From Acanthamoeba lenticulata (taxonomy: Eukaryota; Discosea; Longamoebia; Acanthamoebidae): DNA of 17,038 bases. Position numbers and translations under genes: made by a program. The stretch lies in the NCBI GenBank assembly GCA_002179805.1, contig NAVB01002659.1, positions 1 through 17,038 of the forward strand, read 5' to 3'. Shown in pieces: positions 1 through 9,700 of this stretch (position 1 is its first letter; each line of letters begins with the position of its first letter). A model generated the notes under the pieces. That model did no database searches. It was not told where the DNA came from and worked only from the letters and a program-made list of their open reading frames with translations.

Positions 1-17
1 TTTTTTTGCCTTCTCAG

Positions 18-742
18 GTCTTGAAGCTGATGATTATTTCATTTATGATCAGTCACACGTGACCGGGCTCTCTGTCTCCCACACACAAATGGCTCCTCAG
101 CGCCCGCCCTGTACGCTCCCGCCTAAGCGCTAAGTGGAAGACTGGCGCTGACCTTTCCCTCAATCACATAGCCATGATGGCGGGTCAGCCCCAGCCCTAC
201 GCCCAGCAGCAGCCGCAGCACTTCCAGGCGCAGCCGCAGCCCTACGTCCAGCAGGCACAGCAGCCGGCCCAGTACGGCATGGCGCCGCCCATGCCCGCGC
301 GAACGCTCCAGCCAGGCATGGCCCCCGCTGGTGCTGCGCCGCTGCCCGGCATGCGTCCAGCAGGCGGTCCTACTGCGCCCATGGGCACCGGCCACCACCA
401 ACAGCAACCTATGACTTCCCCTCGAGGCGACCACCCGGCCTTGCCCATGCGTCCTCGCACAAATTCTGGTAAGATTGCACATCAGCATATATGATCAACA
501 TGACTAGTCATCACCGCCCCTTGAGGCTCACCACCAATCGACGTGGTGCAGCAGGACCCAAGCCGATCGAGCGATGCAGGGCGCTGTACGATTTCGAGCC
601 CCAAGGCGATGTGCCCAATGCCATGGGTCTGAAATCCGGCGATGTCATCACTGTCCTCAACAAGACACCGTCGGGGTGGTGGGAAGGCGAGCTCAGAGGC
701 CAGATTGGATTCTTCCCTTCGAACTACGTGCAACCCATGTAG
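18..742 (+). CDS. C-terminal part of an SH3-domain protein (5' end outside window)
   Basis: Three exons join in phase: 18-110, 172-468 and 555-742 (introns 111-171 and 469-554, both GT-AG). The window starts in the upstream intron (acceptor ending at 17), so the N-terminal part is missing. The visible protein begins with a short stretch containing DDYFIYDQ, then a Gln/Pro/Met-rich linker of about 100 residues, then a terminal SH3 domain: ALYDF at its start, the GWWEGEL core (PSGWWEGELRGQIGFFP) and the final SNYVQPM, stop TAG. These are the classic SH3 residues that bind Pro-rich ligands. A Pro/Gln-rich linker followed by a C-terminal SH3 fits amoeboid class I myosin tails (TH2-SH3) and also BAR/F-BAR-SH3 adaptors; the visible part does not decide between them. 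SH3 assignment is firm; parent protein unresolved. Confidence 0.82.
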
Positions 743-792
743 AGCAGCAGGAAGACAAGCAGACAAACAAGAGAAAGGACTGGCACTGACCT

Positions 793-958
793 CACGGTGA
801 CTGCGCATCGTACGACCACCGTGCATCATATGCTTCGTCCCACGGTCCCACACATACATGTTCTTAGTGTGGGAACTGTCTGCCCTGGGATTTTCCCAGC
901 TTTGTATAGGCCAGCTGGGCCCAACCAAAATGTGTGTATGCGTAACATGAAACATGTT
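793..958. repeat. Cluster of four short perfect hairpins downstream of the SH3 gene
   Basis: Four inverted repeats follow one another, beginning 51 nt after the SH3 gene stop: CACGGTG 793-799 with CACCGTG 817-823; TCCCACAC 846-853 with GTGTGGGA 867-874; CTGGGA 885-890 with TCCCAG 894-899; AACATG 944-949 with CATGTT 953-958. They probably lie in the 3' UTR or just beyond it. Function is unknown; RNA structure near the 3' end is an inference. Confidence 0.6.
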
Positions 959-1008
959 TGCCTGATGATGGTCAAAAAGCTTGGTCCGCAGTAAAATTGT
1001 GATTCGCG

Positions 1009-1275
1009 CGAGCGCTCGGGAAGCGACGGGCGGTTGTTTCGCACGGCAGACCGCCATAGGGCCACGCCCGGCGCCAGATAGCAAGTCGCCAACATGTGGA
1101 GGACAATTTTTGTCAATATAAGGATCACTGCCGGCAGTAGCCAAGCGGGAAGGCCCAAGCGCACAATATTCAACTAGTGTCTCCGGACAATCCGGGAGGA
1201 TAATACGCCGTGGGGACCAATAGGGCAGCTTAAGATCGACATACGGCCGACGGGCCGATGCCCGCATTCCGGGCA
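1009..1275. repeat. Further palindromes in the SH3-RFX intergenic region
   Basis: Seen directly: CGAGCGCTCG (1009-1018, a perfect palindrome), GGCGGT 1029-1034 with ACCGCC 1050-1055, and TGCCCG 1259-1264 with CGGGCA 1270-1275. Each is short enough to occur by chance in GC-rich DNA. Together with the upstream cluster they make this spacer unusually rich in self-complementary segments. Confidence 0.5.
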
Positions 1276-1776
1276 AATATGACCTCTCACAAGAAACCAC
1301 AGGAGAAACACGGCTCAGCGCTACAGGCCAGCTTTTTCTACTTCACACCCCTCCTCCAGTGGTCAGTGTGTCCTCTTCTTGAGCGAGGCACGCAGCCGAT
1401 CGGCGCGAGAGCAAGAGTCGACGCCGACACACAAGCCCACCAAGCGGAGCGTACCGCAGAGCAGAACAGAACAGAAGGCGGCGACCGCCGTGTTGTTCCG
1501 GGAAGCAGAACGCCGGTTCGGCCTTCGCCGCTTCTCTCGTGTCACTCGTCAGGTTGAACGTGTGCGTTTAGGCTGCGGTACAGCTCTTCCCTTAAGCTTG
1601 TCCATCAGCTCAGCTCTTCCCTTGAAGAAGTCAACCACTGCCTTGCAGTCCTCACTCATTTCCTAACACACGCCCCACAACACAGGGGCTCTACACAACC
1701 ACATTCGCAAACACACACAGGCGGCGGGTCCCACTCGCAGAAGAAACTCAGACCATCTTGGCCAACCGGCCTCGAG

Positions 1777-1838
1777 GTAAGCTCGCTACCCACTGGCCAG
1801 CTCTTCGTCACGTACCGTGATGACAACCGTCGTTTTAG
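1777..1838 (+). other. Probable 5' UTR intron of RFX-A
   Basis: A good donor (CTCGAG|GTAAGC) and an acceptor with a T-run (CGTTTTAG|GTCC) are 62 nt apart, matching the size of coding introns here. No ATG in frame with the RFX-A reading frame precedes 1924, so the intron would lie in the leader. A later AG (CCGCAG, ending 1911) is an alternative acceptor, and using it would remove the upstream ATG at 1884. Confidence 0.4.
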
Positions 1839-1923
1839 GTCCCGCCTTGTGGAAAAAGTGGTGTTCACTCACTGGTGGCTTTTATGCGCCGGTTCTCGGG
1901 AACCGCAGGTGGTTGGGCACGCA

Positions 1924-4900
1924 ATGAAGGGATCGTCCTCTAGCTTGACAAAGAAACAGACGAGGCCAGGTGGCAGGCGCACCGGTGGGCGCCGAGGGTC
2001 GGCCCAAGACACGACGCCGGAGCGCACCAGCAGCAGCGGCCAGTCATCCCCTTCGCCGTCCCCTTCGTCAGCACCAACGTCCCCGCCGCTAGAGACGACC
2101 AGCGTGGGCCCCGAGCAACACCTGGAGGCGACGCCTAAAAGGGGGAAGAGAAAGCGTTCAAGCCGAAAAACAACTCGCGCCAAGCCAGCAAGAGGACGCA
2201 AGGTCGCGACAGAAGAAGAAGACCACTCGAGTCAATACGACTTAGTAGAAGAGGAGGAGCAGGAATCTGGCAACGATTCAAGATTGCACACAAGGGCCAT
2301 GGACGAGGCCGAGGCAGAAGAGGACCGGGCAGATCCTCGATTTGGCAAGATGGATGAGGACGACAGCTCTGGAGGTGAAGCTGAGGGCCAAGGCGAGGAT
2401 GACGCCAAAGAGGAGGATACTACAGGCAACAAACGCAAGAGGAAGAAATCCAAGAAAAAGCTGGAACGTGAGCGCACCCTCCCCATCATTGTGCAATGGT
2501 ACCGTTTATGTCGCCTCCTTCTCCACACTTCCACGCCCTTCATGTGTGTGCACGAACAACCTCCTCCTGTACCGTCGGCACTCCTTCCAGACCCGCGGTT
2601 ATTTATGTTCTCCATTATTGGCTTTGCTTATGCGTGTTGTTCTGTGCCACGCTCTCTGCTGCGCCTCGGCGACAAGCCGTTGATCACGTTTAACACACCA
2701 CTGTGCCCACTTTCACGCAGGCTGCGGGACACTTATGAAGAGAAGGAGGGCAAGACGGTGGGCCGGTACCAGGTCTACGATGACTACCTCGAATACTGCG
2801 CCAAGACCGGCCACCTCCCCACCAACAATGCTGCTCTGGGCAAGATCTTCAAGGTGCGTGCGTGCCCGCGCCTCCCTTGAGACCCGATTCATGGCGCGCT
2901 TGCGTCGCCTCGAGCCTGGCTCCTCACATGTTCGCGTGGTGTCCAGCGGGTCTTTCCCAATGTGGGTTGGCGACGACTGGGGAAGCGAGGCGAGAGCAAG
3001 ATGCACTACGCCAACATCCGACATCGGAAGGTCAAGCCCGAGCCGCTGCAGGCGCTTACTGTGCCTCAGCGAGAAGATCACTCTGTGGGTGCCTCGGCGC
3101 TGGACGCCAGCGGCCCTCCTCAGCCCTCTTCGGCCGCTTGGATGACCGGCGGCGTGAAGGTTGAAGCCCCTGCGGGCGACTACGACTTCGGCTATGGCGA
3201 TGTCCTGATGCCAACGTTGACGATCGATGCCGCGCTGGACGACGATGACGGCGGCGACGGCGACGACGACAAGGACTACGTAGCGGGCGAGGAGGGGCGC
3301 GGCGGCGGCGAGGACTACATGCACATGCTGCAGATGATGGACGAGGAGGGAAGCGAGGCTGGGCACCAGCTGCAGCGATACGACCACATTGTGGGCGGCG
3401 CCGGCGGCGCGTTTGGTGGTGGTGCGGTGCCGATGGCGCAGCATCGCACAAGGGTGCCCGGGCGCGAGCGCGAACGGCGGCTGTGGCGCAGGCGAGATCA
3501 CCTGACCACATCCCGTGAGGAGATGGAGGAACCGCGCGGCCTCTTCGCGGGCTCGTCGTCGTCGTGGTCCTCGTCTTCGTCTTCGCCCTCGTCCTACTCT
3601 TCCTTGTCGTCTTCGCAGACAGCCACAAGCCTCAGCACCAGCACCACCACTACGGGCCCGCCCTCTCAGGGTCGGCTGGCCATTTGGAACGCCAACGCCC
3701 ACCTGGACCTCATGATGGCCGTCCGCTACTACCGGTACCCTCGAGATCCGCTTCCTGCTTTCCTCTATGAGAGCGCCGCTGATATGGTGTTCTTCTTTTG
3801 GCTGCTCCAGAGATCGGTTTAGGAAGATATCGTGGAGCTTGATCCCCATCAACCCGATGAGCCTGAAGATGCGGCTGCTTAACTACCTGTTTGCCACGGA
3901 GGACGGCCAACTCGAGCGCAGCTCCCTCTCGCTCTCGGCCTGCGTGATGATCAGCATCGGTACGCACGTCCCCCTCCCCTGCCCCGACACTTCCATCGAC
4001 TAACGAGTCATTCGCCTCTGTGTGCCGTGTAGCGAGCTTTGGTGCGGGCCATTTTGACGTGGCCGAGGAGTTCTTTCACAAGGCGCGTGAGCACCTGAGC
4101 TACGTGTTCGACTCGTCCGACTACGATGTAGCGAGCGCGTTGGTCCCGTTGGCCTGGCTCACCACCTTTTTCTCACCCACGCAAGACCAAGGTGCGTTCA
4201 CGTGCGTCTTGCAGCAGCTTTTCCTTCGAGTTGCTGAGTTGGGTTGTGACGCGTGCGGTACGTACGTGGAAGCAGGGCGGAGACGTCAGATTTACTTCTG
4301 CACGATCGGCACCAAGATCTGCGAGCAAGTGGGCGCCCTCAACGATGAGACCTACTGGGCCCTGCTCAGGTTGGTGGTCCACGCACTCTGCGCCCTTTAC
4401 ATAGTGTGTTGCTCACAAAAAAGATGCAAACGGGACGCAACACGCAGCACGCTGCACGTCAAGTCGATGGAGAATGTGACGCAAGCCATCGCCAGGACCA
4501 AGGCCTACCCGCCTTACCAAAAGCAGTGGAAGATGACCCAACTCCAGCGGTGCGGCTCCCTCCTTTGTTACGTCTTGCATGTTATTATGCCCCACGTGTG
4601 CGTCATAGTAATTATTACTATTATCTTATTACGCCGTATTTCAACTTCCTTTTTTGTTTTATTATTGTATGAAAAATTGACTTGGACTTGGACAGCAGAG
4701 GTAAGATTTCGCGCACGTACGACCAAACGGGCGAGATCTTCGGGTCGGTCTTCTCTCTCAGCGTACCTCTGCTCCAAGGTTCGTCATCACGCGTTGCCGC
4801 CGCCCATGAAGGTGCACCTTGTGCTTTCAACTTAAACTCGAGCGCTGGTGGCGTTGTTTTGTTCAACAGGGACAACGACTTCGCCCGAGCACGACCGACA

Positions 4901-6270
4901 AATCAAGCAGGAGATCATGGTGCAGCTCGGACGCGTGCGAGAAGCCGAGCTCTCACTCGTGCACGCCCAGGACCAGCAGGCATGACCCTTTCCCCTTCCC
5001 TTTTTCTCCCGCCTCCAACCCCACGGGCCCGTTTCTGACCACGCCGAGCACAGGTGCGAGACATGATGGCCGCCTACTACTTTGCCATGCGCACGTTTAT
5101 CAACGTGTTGCTTGAGAACGCGCGACAGATTGAGTGCGCCAGGTACATTTCTCTTTTTCTTTCCCTTCATCACGCACGACGGCAACAGACGGCGTCTAAC
5201 GTGGCTTGGTGCACCTCCTGCAGGGAGCTGGTGCGGACACTGCTATTGGCGGATCGCCCAATCATGGCGGTGGTCATGCACGAGCTCTCCGCCAACAACT
5301 TCCTCCTCATCCGCACCGCCGTACGTACACCGGCCCCTTGCTCGGCTTCACTTGAAGCGCCGCGACCTGACCGCTGCGCATACAGATTCAAGTGCTGACG
5401 CGATATCACGAGTTCAAGGCGATGAAGCTCTTAATGGAGGCCATCTACCCGTTCACTTCGCGCTTCATATGGATGCACCAGATCTACGTGCTCATGCAGC
5501 AGATGGTGGAGCAGTCGCTGCAGTCGCTGCGCCAGAACGGCGGCGAGAGGGCGATGACCTGCTCGCCGCCTCTCCCGCTTCGGCCCGCCACAGAGCCTAG
5601 CGGCGCCTTGCAGGCCTTCACTGGCACCCCTGCTCTGTTGTCGGGCTCGACCGTCGCCCCGATTCCGCACGGGCCGAGTGCCTACCAGCATCAGCAACAG
5701 CCACAACAACATCTGGCGCACCCGCAACTGCAGCACCAAATGCCACCACATCACAACTACTTTCAGCCGCCACAGCCGCACGGGTTCGCGCCGCCGTCAT
5801 CGTTTACGGCGGCACGGCCGCCACTGATGCATCAGTTTCCTGGGCACACGTCAGTGTCATCGTCGTCTCCGGTGCAGCCCGATCGACGACCGTCGGCAGC
5901 CTCCTACTCTTTCATCTTCTACGCAGATCCGGCCGCCAGCCGACAGGCCGCGCCGTCCCCGTATGCCGGCCAACCCTTTGTGGGGCCGTCGCCCACCGTG
6001 TTGGCTGGCGCGGAAGCTGCTGGGGATTACTACAGTTCATCCCATGCACCTCAACGAGGAGGTGAGGCCGCGGCCTTCCAGCCCATCGCGGCGGAACCCA
6101 ACGCCCAAGACTTTGAGCTTGCTGAAGCGTCACCAACCCGCGCACTCGAAGACATGAGCCTGCTCGAGTCGCTACTTTCCTCATCACCGACGTCGTCGTC
6201 CTTCTCCTCCTCGGCTCCGCCAGATCCGGGTTCCTTCGCGCCGCCGGGAGCACCGCCGTATCCACACTAA
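1924..6270 (+). CDS. RFX-family winged-helix transcription factor, paralogue A
   Basis: Twelve coding exons join in phase: 1924-2498, 2721-2853, 2947-3734, 3811-3959, 4033-4191, 4276-4369, 4448-4549, 4699-4778, 4870-4979, 5054-5142, 5224-5320, 5386-6270 (about 1086 aa). 1924 is the first ATG in this frame. Residues 1-186 are Ser/Pro-rich then strongly charged, with a basic nuclear-localisation-like run (KRKRKKSKKK). Residues ~187-264 form an RFX DNA-binding domain: IVQW, LRDTYEEKEG, GKIFK, then RVFPNVGWRRLGKRGESK and MHY, with the RRLG-RG-SK-HY signature of the recognition helix and wing. Residues ~265-480 are low complexity (Asp/Gly, poly-Ser). Residues ~480-830 are a helical module shared with the next gene, resembling the fungal transcription-factor middle region. 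The tail to 1086 is Gln/Pro/Ser-rich. It probably binds X-box-type DNA in the nucleus. No animal-type RFX dimerisation region was recognised. The RFX call is firm; the fungal-like module is inference. Confidence 0.88.
3549..3656 (+). repeat. TCG/TCC-rich simple-sequence tract coding poly-Ser/Thr in RFX-A
   Basis: A run of TCG, TCC and TCT codons encodes a Ser-rich segment followed by Thr codons, between the DNA-binding domain and the helical module. It separates the acidic low-complexity linker from the conserved module and has no counterpart in paralogue B, so it is probably a slippage-expanded disordered linker. Confidence 0.7.
4606..4620. repeat. Inverted repeat inside AT-rich intron 7 of RFX-A
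   Basis: TAGTAAT (4606-4612) and ATTACTA (4614-4620) are perfectly complementary around a single base. They lie in a locally AT-rich patch (about 4570-4690) within the 149-nt intron 4550-4698. Paralogue B has no intron at this position. Confidence 0.6.
4980..5053 (+). other. Probable GC-AG intron in RFX-A
   Basis: The upstream exon ends GAC CAG CAG (4979) and is followed by GCATGA rather than GT. The acceptor is GAGCACAG (to 5053), and the next exon starts GTG CGA GAC in phase 0. The paralogue has an ordinary GT-AG intron at the same place and phase (CAG|GTGCTC, 9283-9373). Length (74 nt) is typical. The protein reads through only if the GC donor is used. Confidence 0.65.
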
Positions 6271-6749
6271 GACCTTGATCGGCGATACGCGAACAACCAC
6301 GACGTCGTCGTGGATTTCTCAGCACTTGCACTCGCCGATTCTGCAGGCCTCGCATCAGTTTGGTCACGAGGCCAGGGAGTAGGCGAGCCCAACACGTCAT
6401 CGAAAGCACGGCTAACCCTGACGACGAACTTGTGGTGCAGCACCCAGAATAGCCGCACCATGTAAAAAGAATTTCTGGAATGATACGGTTTTCTATTCGT
6501 CTGTGTTCCGAATTCCATCTTAAAATCAGGCTGGCTTTCCGTTGGTGCCTGTTGATGAATGACGCTTCTTCCCGGCTGCCACGTTCGTTGTGGCCCGAGA
6601 AGACAGCTGAAGGCAACAGACGAAGAACAAGCCAGGTCGTGTGTCACCTGTGCTCCCCGTAACGTCCTCTTGATAGAGAAGACGCAGAGAGCTCTCGCGT
6701 TGTGCCAAAGCAAACACGCATTCTGAGAGGACCAGTCCTGTATGCAAGG
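6271..6749. other. Spacer between RFX-A and RFX-B with two hairpins
   Basis: This holds the 3' UTR of RFX-A and the promoter/leader of RFX-B. Two perfect 7-bp inverted repeats lie close to the RFX-A stop: CCACGAC 6297-6303 with GTCGTGG 6307-6313, and GGCCTCG 6346-6352 with CGAGGCC 6367-6373. No convincing gene and no canonical AATAAA was noticed. The only frame of interest is the in-frame upstream extension of RFX-B, which has no earlier ATG. Confidence 0.55.
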
Positions 6750-9700
6750 ATGGCTACAGAAGCGCGGCGCAAGACCAATCAAGGGCAAACGAAAGCCAAA
6801 CACATGCCCGTGATCCTGCCTGAAGTCAAGCAATGGTACGCCGCTTGCTTTGCTCCTCCCCTCTTCTACTCTCCCACACATCACTGTGCCTCTGCATCGA
6901 TCGGCTGTTTTTTGGCCTCGGGGCCTTTACACTTTTGGTTGGCGTGTGCATCTTGCCACACCCGAGGTTCAACCTCTTGCTTCAAATAGCCCCTGGCAAC
7001 GCTCGTGGCGTGTGGCAAAGATGACCTGGGGTCCCTGTGACCCGGTTGCGGAAGGCGGCAAAAGAAAAGAATGCGGGGTTCTGCAAGCACGCAGCTACCA
7101 GCACGGAGAAACGCGAGGCACAGCACGCTGATGGCTTGGCCTTTCCTGCAGGATGTATGCCACCTACGCGGTGGGCGAGGGCGAGCTCGACCGTTCGGAG
7201 ATGCATAACCGCTACAAGGCCTTCTGCGAGTCTCGCGGCATCACACCCAAGGATCCGGCCTACTTTGGCAAGATCGTCCGGGTACCAGCTCTACTCTTCT
7301 TGCATTAAGCGTCGTTGCCTGCTGCTCTGGTTCACCATCGTATCTCACGACCCTCGCCGCGCGCAGCACCTGTTCCCCAACTGTGGTTATCGTCGCCTCG
7401 GTGGACGCAAAGAGGGCAGTGTGTCGCACTACTCCGGCATCGTGCTCCGGTACGCGTTACACTCGTGGTTCCTCTCGGCGATGCTCTGAGGGTCGTGGTC
7501 CCGCTCATCTCAGTCGCTTCGCAAATCGTTTCTTGTGCGTAGACGGGGAGACCCTGCACGAGCCGTAAAGTCGCAAAGAAAGCCCTCGGCCAAGGTGGCG
7601 GCCCGCAGCGGGTCGCAGACGGAAGAGGCCGAGAAGCTGCACTTTGTCATCGAAGAACGTACGGTGATTCAGTTCCTCTCTTCCAAGCTCTTCTTGCGGT
7701 GACGGTATCGCTTATCGCTGACTCTTAATGACGAACAGCGCAACAACTGACGTCCAAGAAGAGAGGCAAGCGAGAAGAAGAAGAGGAAGAAGAAGATGCT
7801 GAACGAGAGGTCAAGGAGGACAGGCGTCTAGAGAGCGGTGCCCTGACGCGGACGTCCAAATCTACCCAGCGGAGCAAGCGTACGCAGTTGGTCGTCCACC
7901 GCTCCTTCACGTTTGGGCCCACCAACCGCCAGGCCTCTCTGGACATGATGGCTGTCATTCGCAACTACCGGTATGTCCTTTTTCTGCAGTGCTAGGCTTT
8001 GGGTGTTGTGCGCCGTCCAAGTCTTGCGCTTCGTTTGACGGGGCCCGTCTGCTACTTCCTAGGAATGTGTATCGCCACGAATTGTGGGGCTTGACGCCGA
8101 CCAATCCAGCCAGCATGAAGTCGACCCTCATCAACTACATCCTCTATGAGGAAGAGGGCCTCAAGGAGAGGAGTTCGCTGTCCTTCTCCTGCTTGACTAT
8201 GCTCTGCATCGGTACGCTCCTAAGAAACCCCCCTTATTGATTTCAAAATATGCAAGTTATGTGTTATCTTTGTTTTATGTGGTCTTTTATTTTCTTGGTT
8301 GTTTGCTCCCTCGCGGAAGGGGCAGATCATCCCTCGCAATCCTGGCCTGGTGGCCGTGGGAACGGGCGATTAATCGATCTGCAAAAGTAAAGTCGCGCTC
8401 TGTCCACGATCGTGGGCGGGGTGGGCTTGCCTCATGTGCGCCGAGTCCCGCCATGGGACTCGACCGCCTCGGGCGGGCCTACATTAAATTTTTTTTTTTA
8501 TTAATAGTATCTAGATCATGACGAGACCAACGCTAACTCGCACGCACGCGAACAGCGAGCTTCTTGCAAGGCGACTGGGGCTTCTCGCGGTCCTTCTTCC
8601 ACCTGGCCAGGGAGCACCTGCAGAACATCAACGACCTCGACTTTGACGTGGCCGCTGCGCTCGTTGTCTACGGCTGGTGGGCCACCTTCTACGCGCACAC
8701 AGCCGACGACGGCAAGCGCACGCAGCTCAACTACGCTAAGACCGGCCGTAAGATCTGTGAGCGTCTCGGGGCCTACAACGACGAGGTCTACTGGCTTTTG
8801 TTGAAGTGCGTAGAGCACTCCACTCGGGTTTGGGGTCTTGCTTGTGCAGACGTTCGTTTTCTTACGGCCTCTCGGATGGGTGGTGCACATGAAGCTTGGA
8901 GAGTGTGAACAGGACGGAGCAGAACTTGGAGATCATCGAAGAGGTCAAGGCCAAGTATCCGCCTTACAAGCGCCCATGGAAGGTCTTCAGACACCTTAAA
9001 CGACCCGCGAGCTCGGAGTGGGCGCAGAGCTTCCGGACACTAAATGCCATGTTCCAGTACGTGCTGACTTCAGTCAGCGTCATGAAGTCGCGTACGCCGC
9101 TCTTCATCATCATGCCGCCCCTCTCGCCTGTCCTCGCTTTTTTACTGAGGAGCGTTTGTGTGCAAACAGCACTTGAAAACGAGGAGAAGAAGGAATGCCG
9201 CAACACGCTCTTGACCCAGCTCAACACATCGCTCATACTCGAGAGGGAGCTCCTGTACTCAAACAATCGTCCGTGCGATCAGGTGCTCAGCCGCGCATTC
9301 TTTGCTGTTTTCCATGCTTAGGGGCGTCCGCTGCCACAAGCTCACATCACTTGATTCGTGAAACAACAAACAGACGTTCAACATGTTGATGACCTTTAAC
9401 TACGCTCTGCGCGCTCTGATCTACAGCCTTTTGGGATCAACCAAGGCCGTGAATGCTGCTGAGTACTATGGCCTCTCCAGAGAAACTTTTTATTCGTTTC
9501 CCGCTCATAAAACGCTGTCGCTGACCTGCGCACGCGACAGGGATCTCTTCAACTTCCTGCTGCAAGTGCCGGCGCCTATGATGCTGATCAGCATGCACGG
9601 GCTCGTTGTCGCGGAGTATGTGCTCATAAGAACGGTGACCGACGTGCTCGTGGGCTCGGGCCATCACCAGCTTTTGAAGAAGATGCTCAAGCGTATCGAC

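Larger units (their letters stand above)
743..1923. other. Intergenic region and RFX-A leader, rich in inverted repeats
   Basis: No convincing gene was found in this 1.2 kb. The first half holds a run of short perfect inverted repeats (793-1275, listed separately). A 13-nt direct repeat, CAGCTCTTCCCTT, occurs at 1581-1593 and 1611-1623. A probable leader intron of RFX-A runs from 1777 (GAG|GTAAGC) to 1838 (TTTTAG). An upstream ATG at 1884 opens a 19-codon reading frame that ends at 1943, overlapping the main start at 1924. Long minus-strand frames here lack recognisable domains. Confidence 0.6.

Noticed and set aside
962..985. CTGATGA core suggesting a hammerhead ribozyme
   Set aside because: No matching GAAA and no flanking stems in the required order.
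482..1300. Minus-strand open frame of 272 codons across the SH3 exon and spacer
   Set aside because: It overlaps the SH3 coding exon in antisense, shows no domain and has a composition typical of a GC-rich shadow frame.
1817..1823. GTGATGA resembling a C/D snoRNA C box in the RFX-A leader intron
   Set aside because: It sits near the 3' end of a 62-nt intron with no D box in a workable position.
2713..3852. Minus-strand open frame of 379 codons, Arg/Ala/Val-rich
   Set aside because: Lies antisense to RFX-A exons 2-3. It is the reverse of Asp/Gly and Ser low-complexity codons and crosses well-supported splice sites.
6974..6981. GGTTCAAC within an RFX-B intron, tRNA T-arm-like
   Set aside because: No acceptor stem, D arm or anticodon arm could be built around it.
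8322..8483. H/ACA snoRNA reading of the RFX-B intron element (hairpin, AAAGTA as H box, ACA at 8481)
   Set aside because: The 5' hairpin, H-like box and ACA are present, but the 3' part folds as separate small hairpins instead of one long stem with a pocket, so the assignment is not supported.
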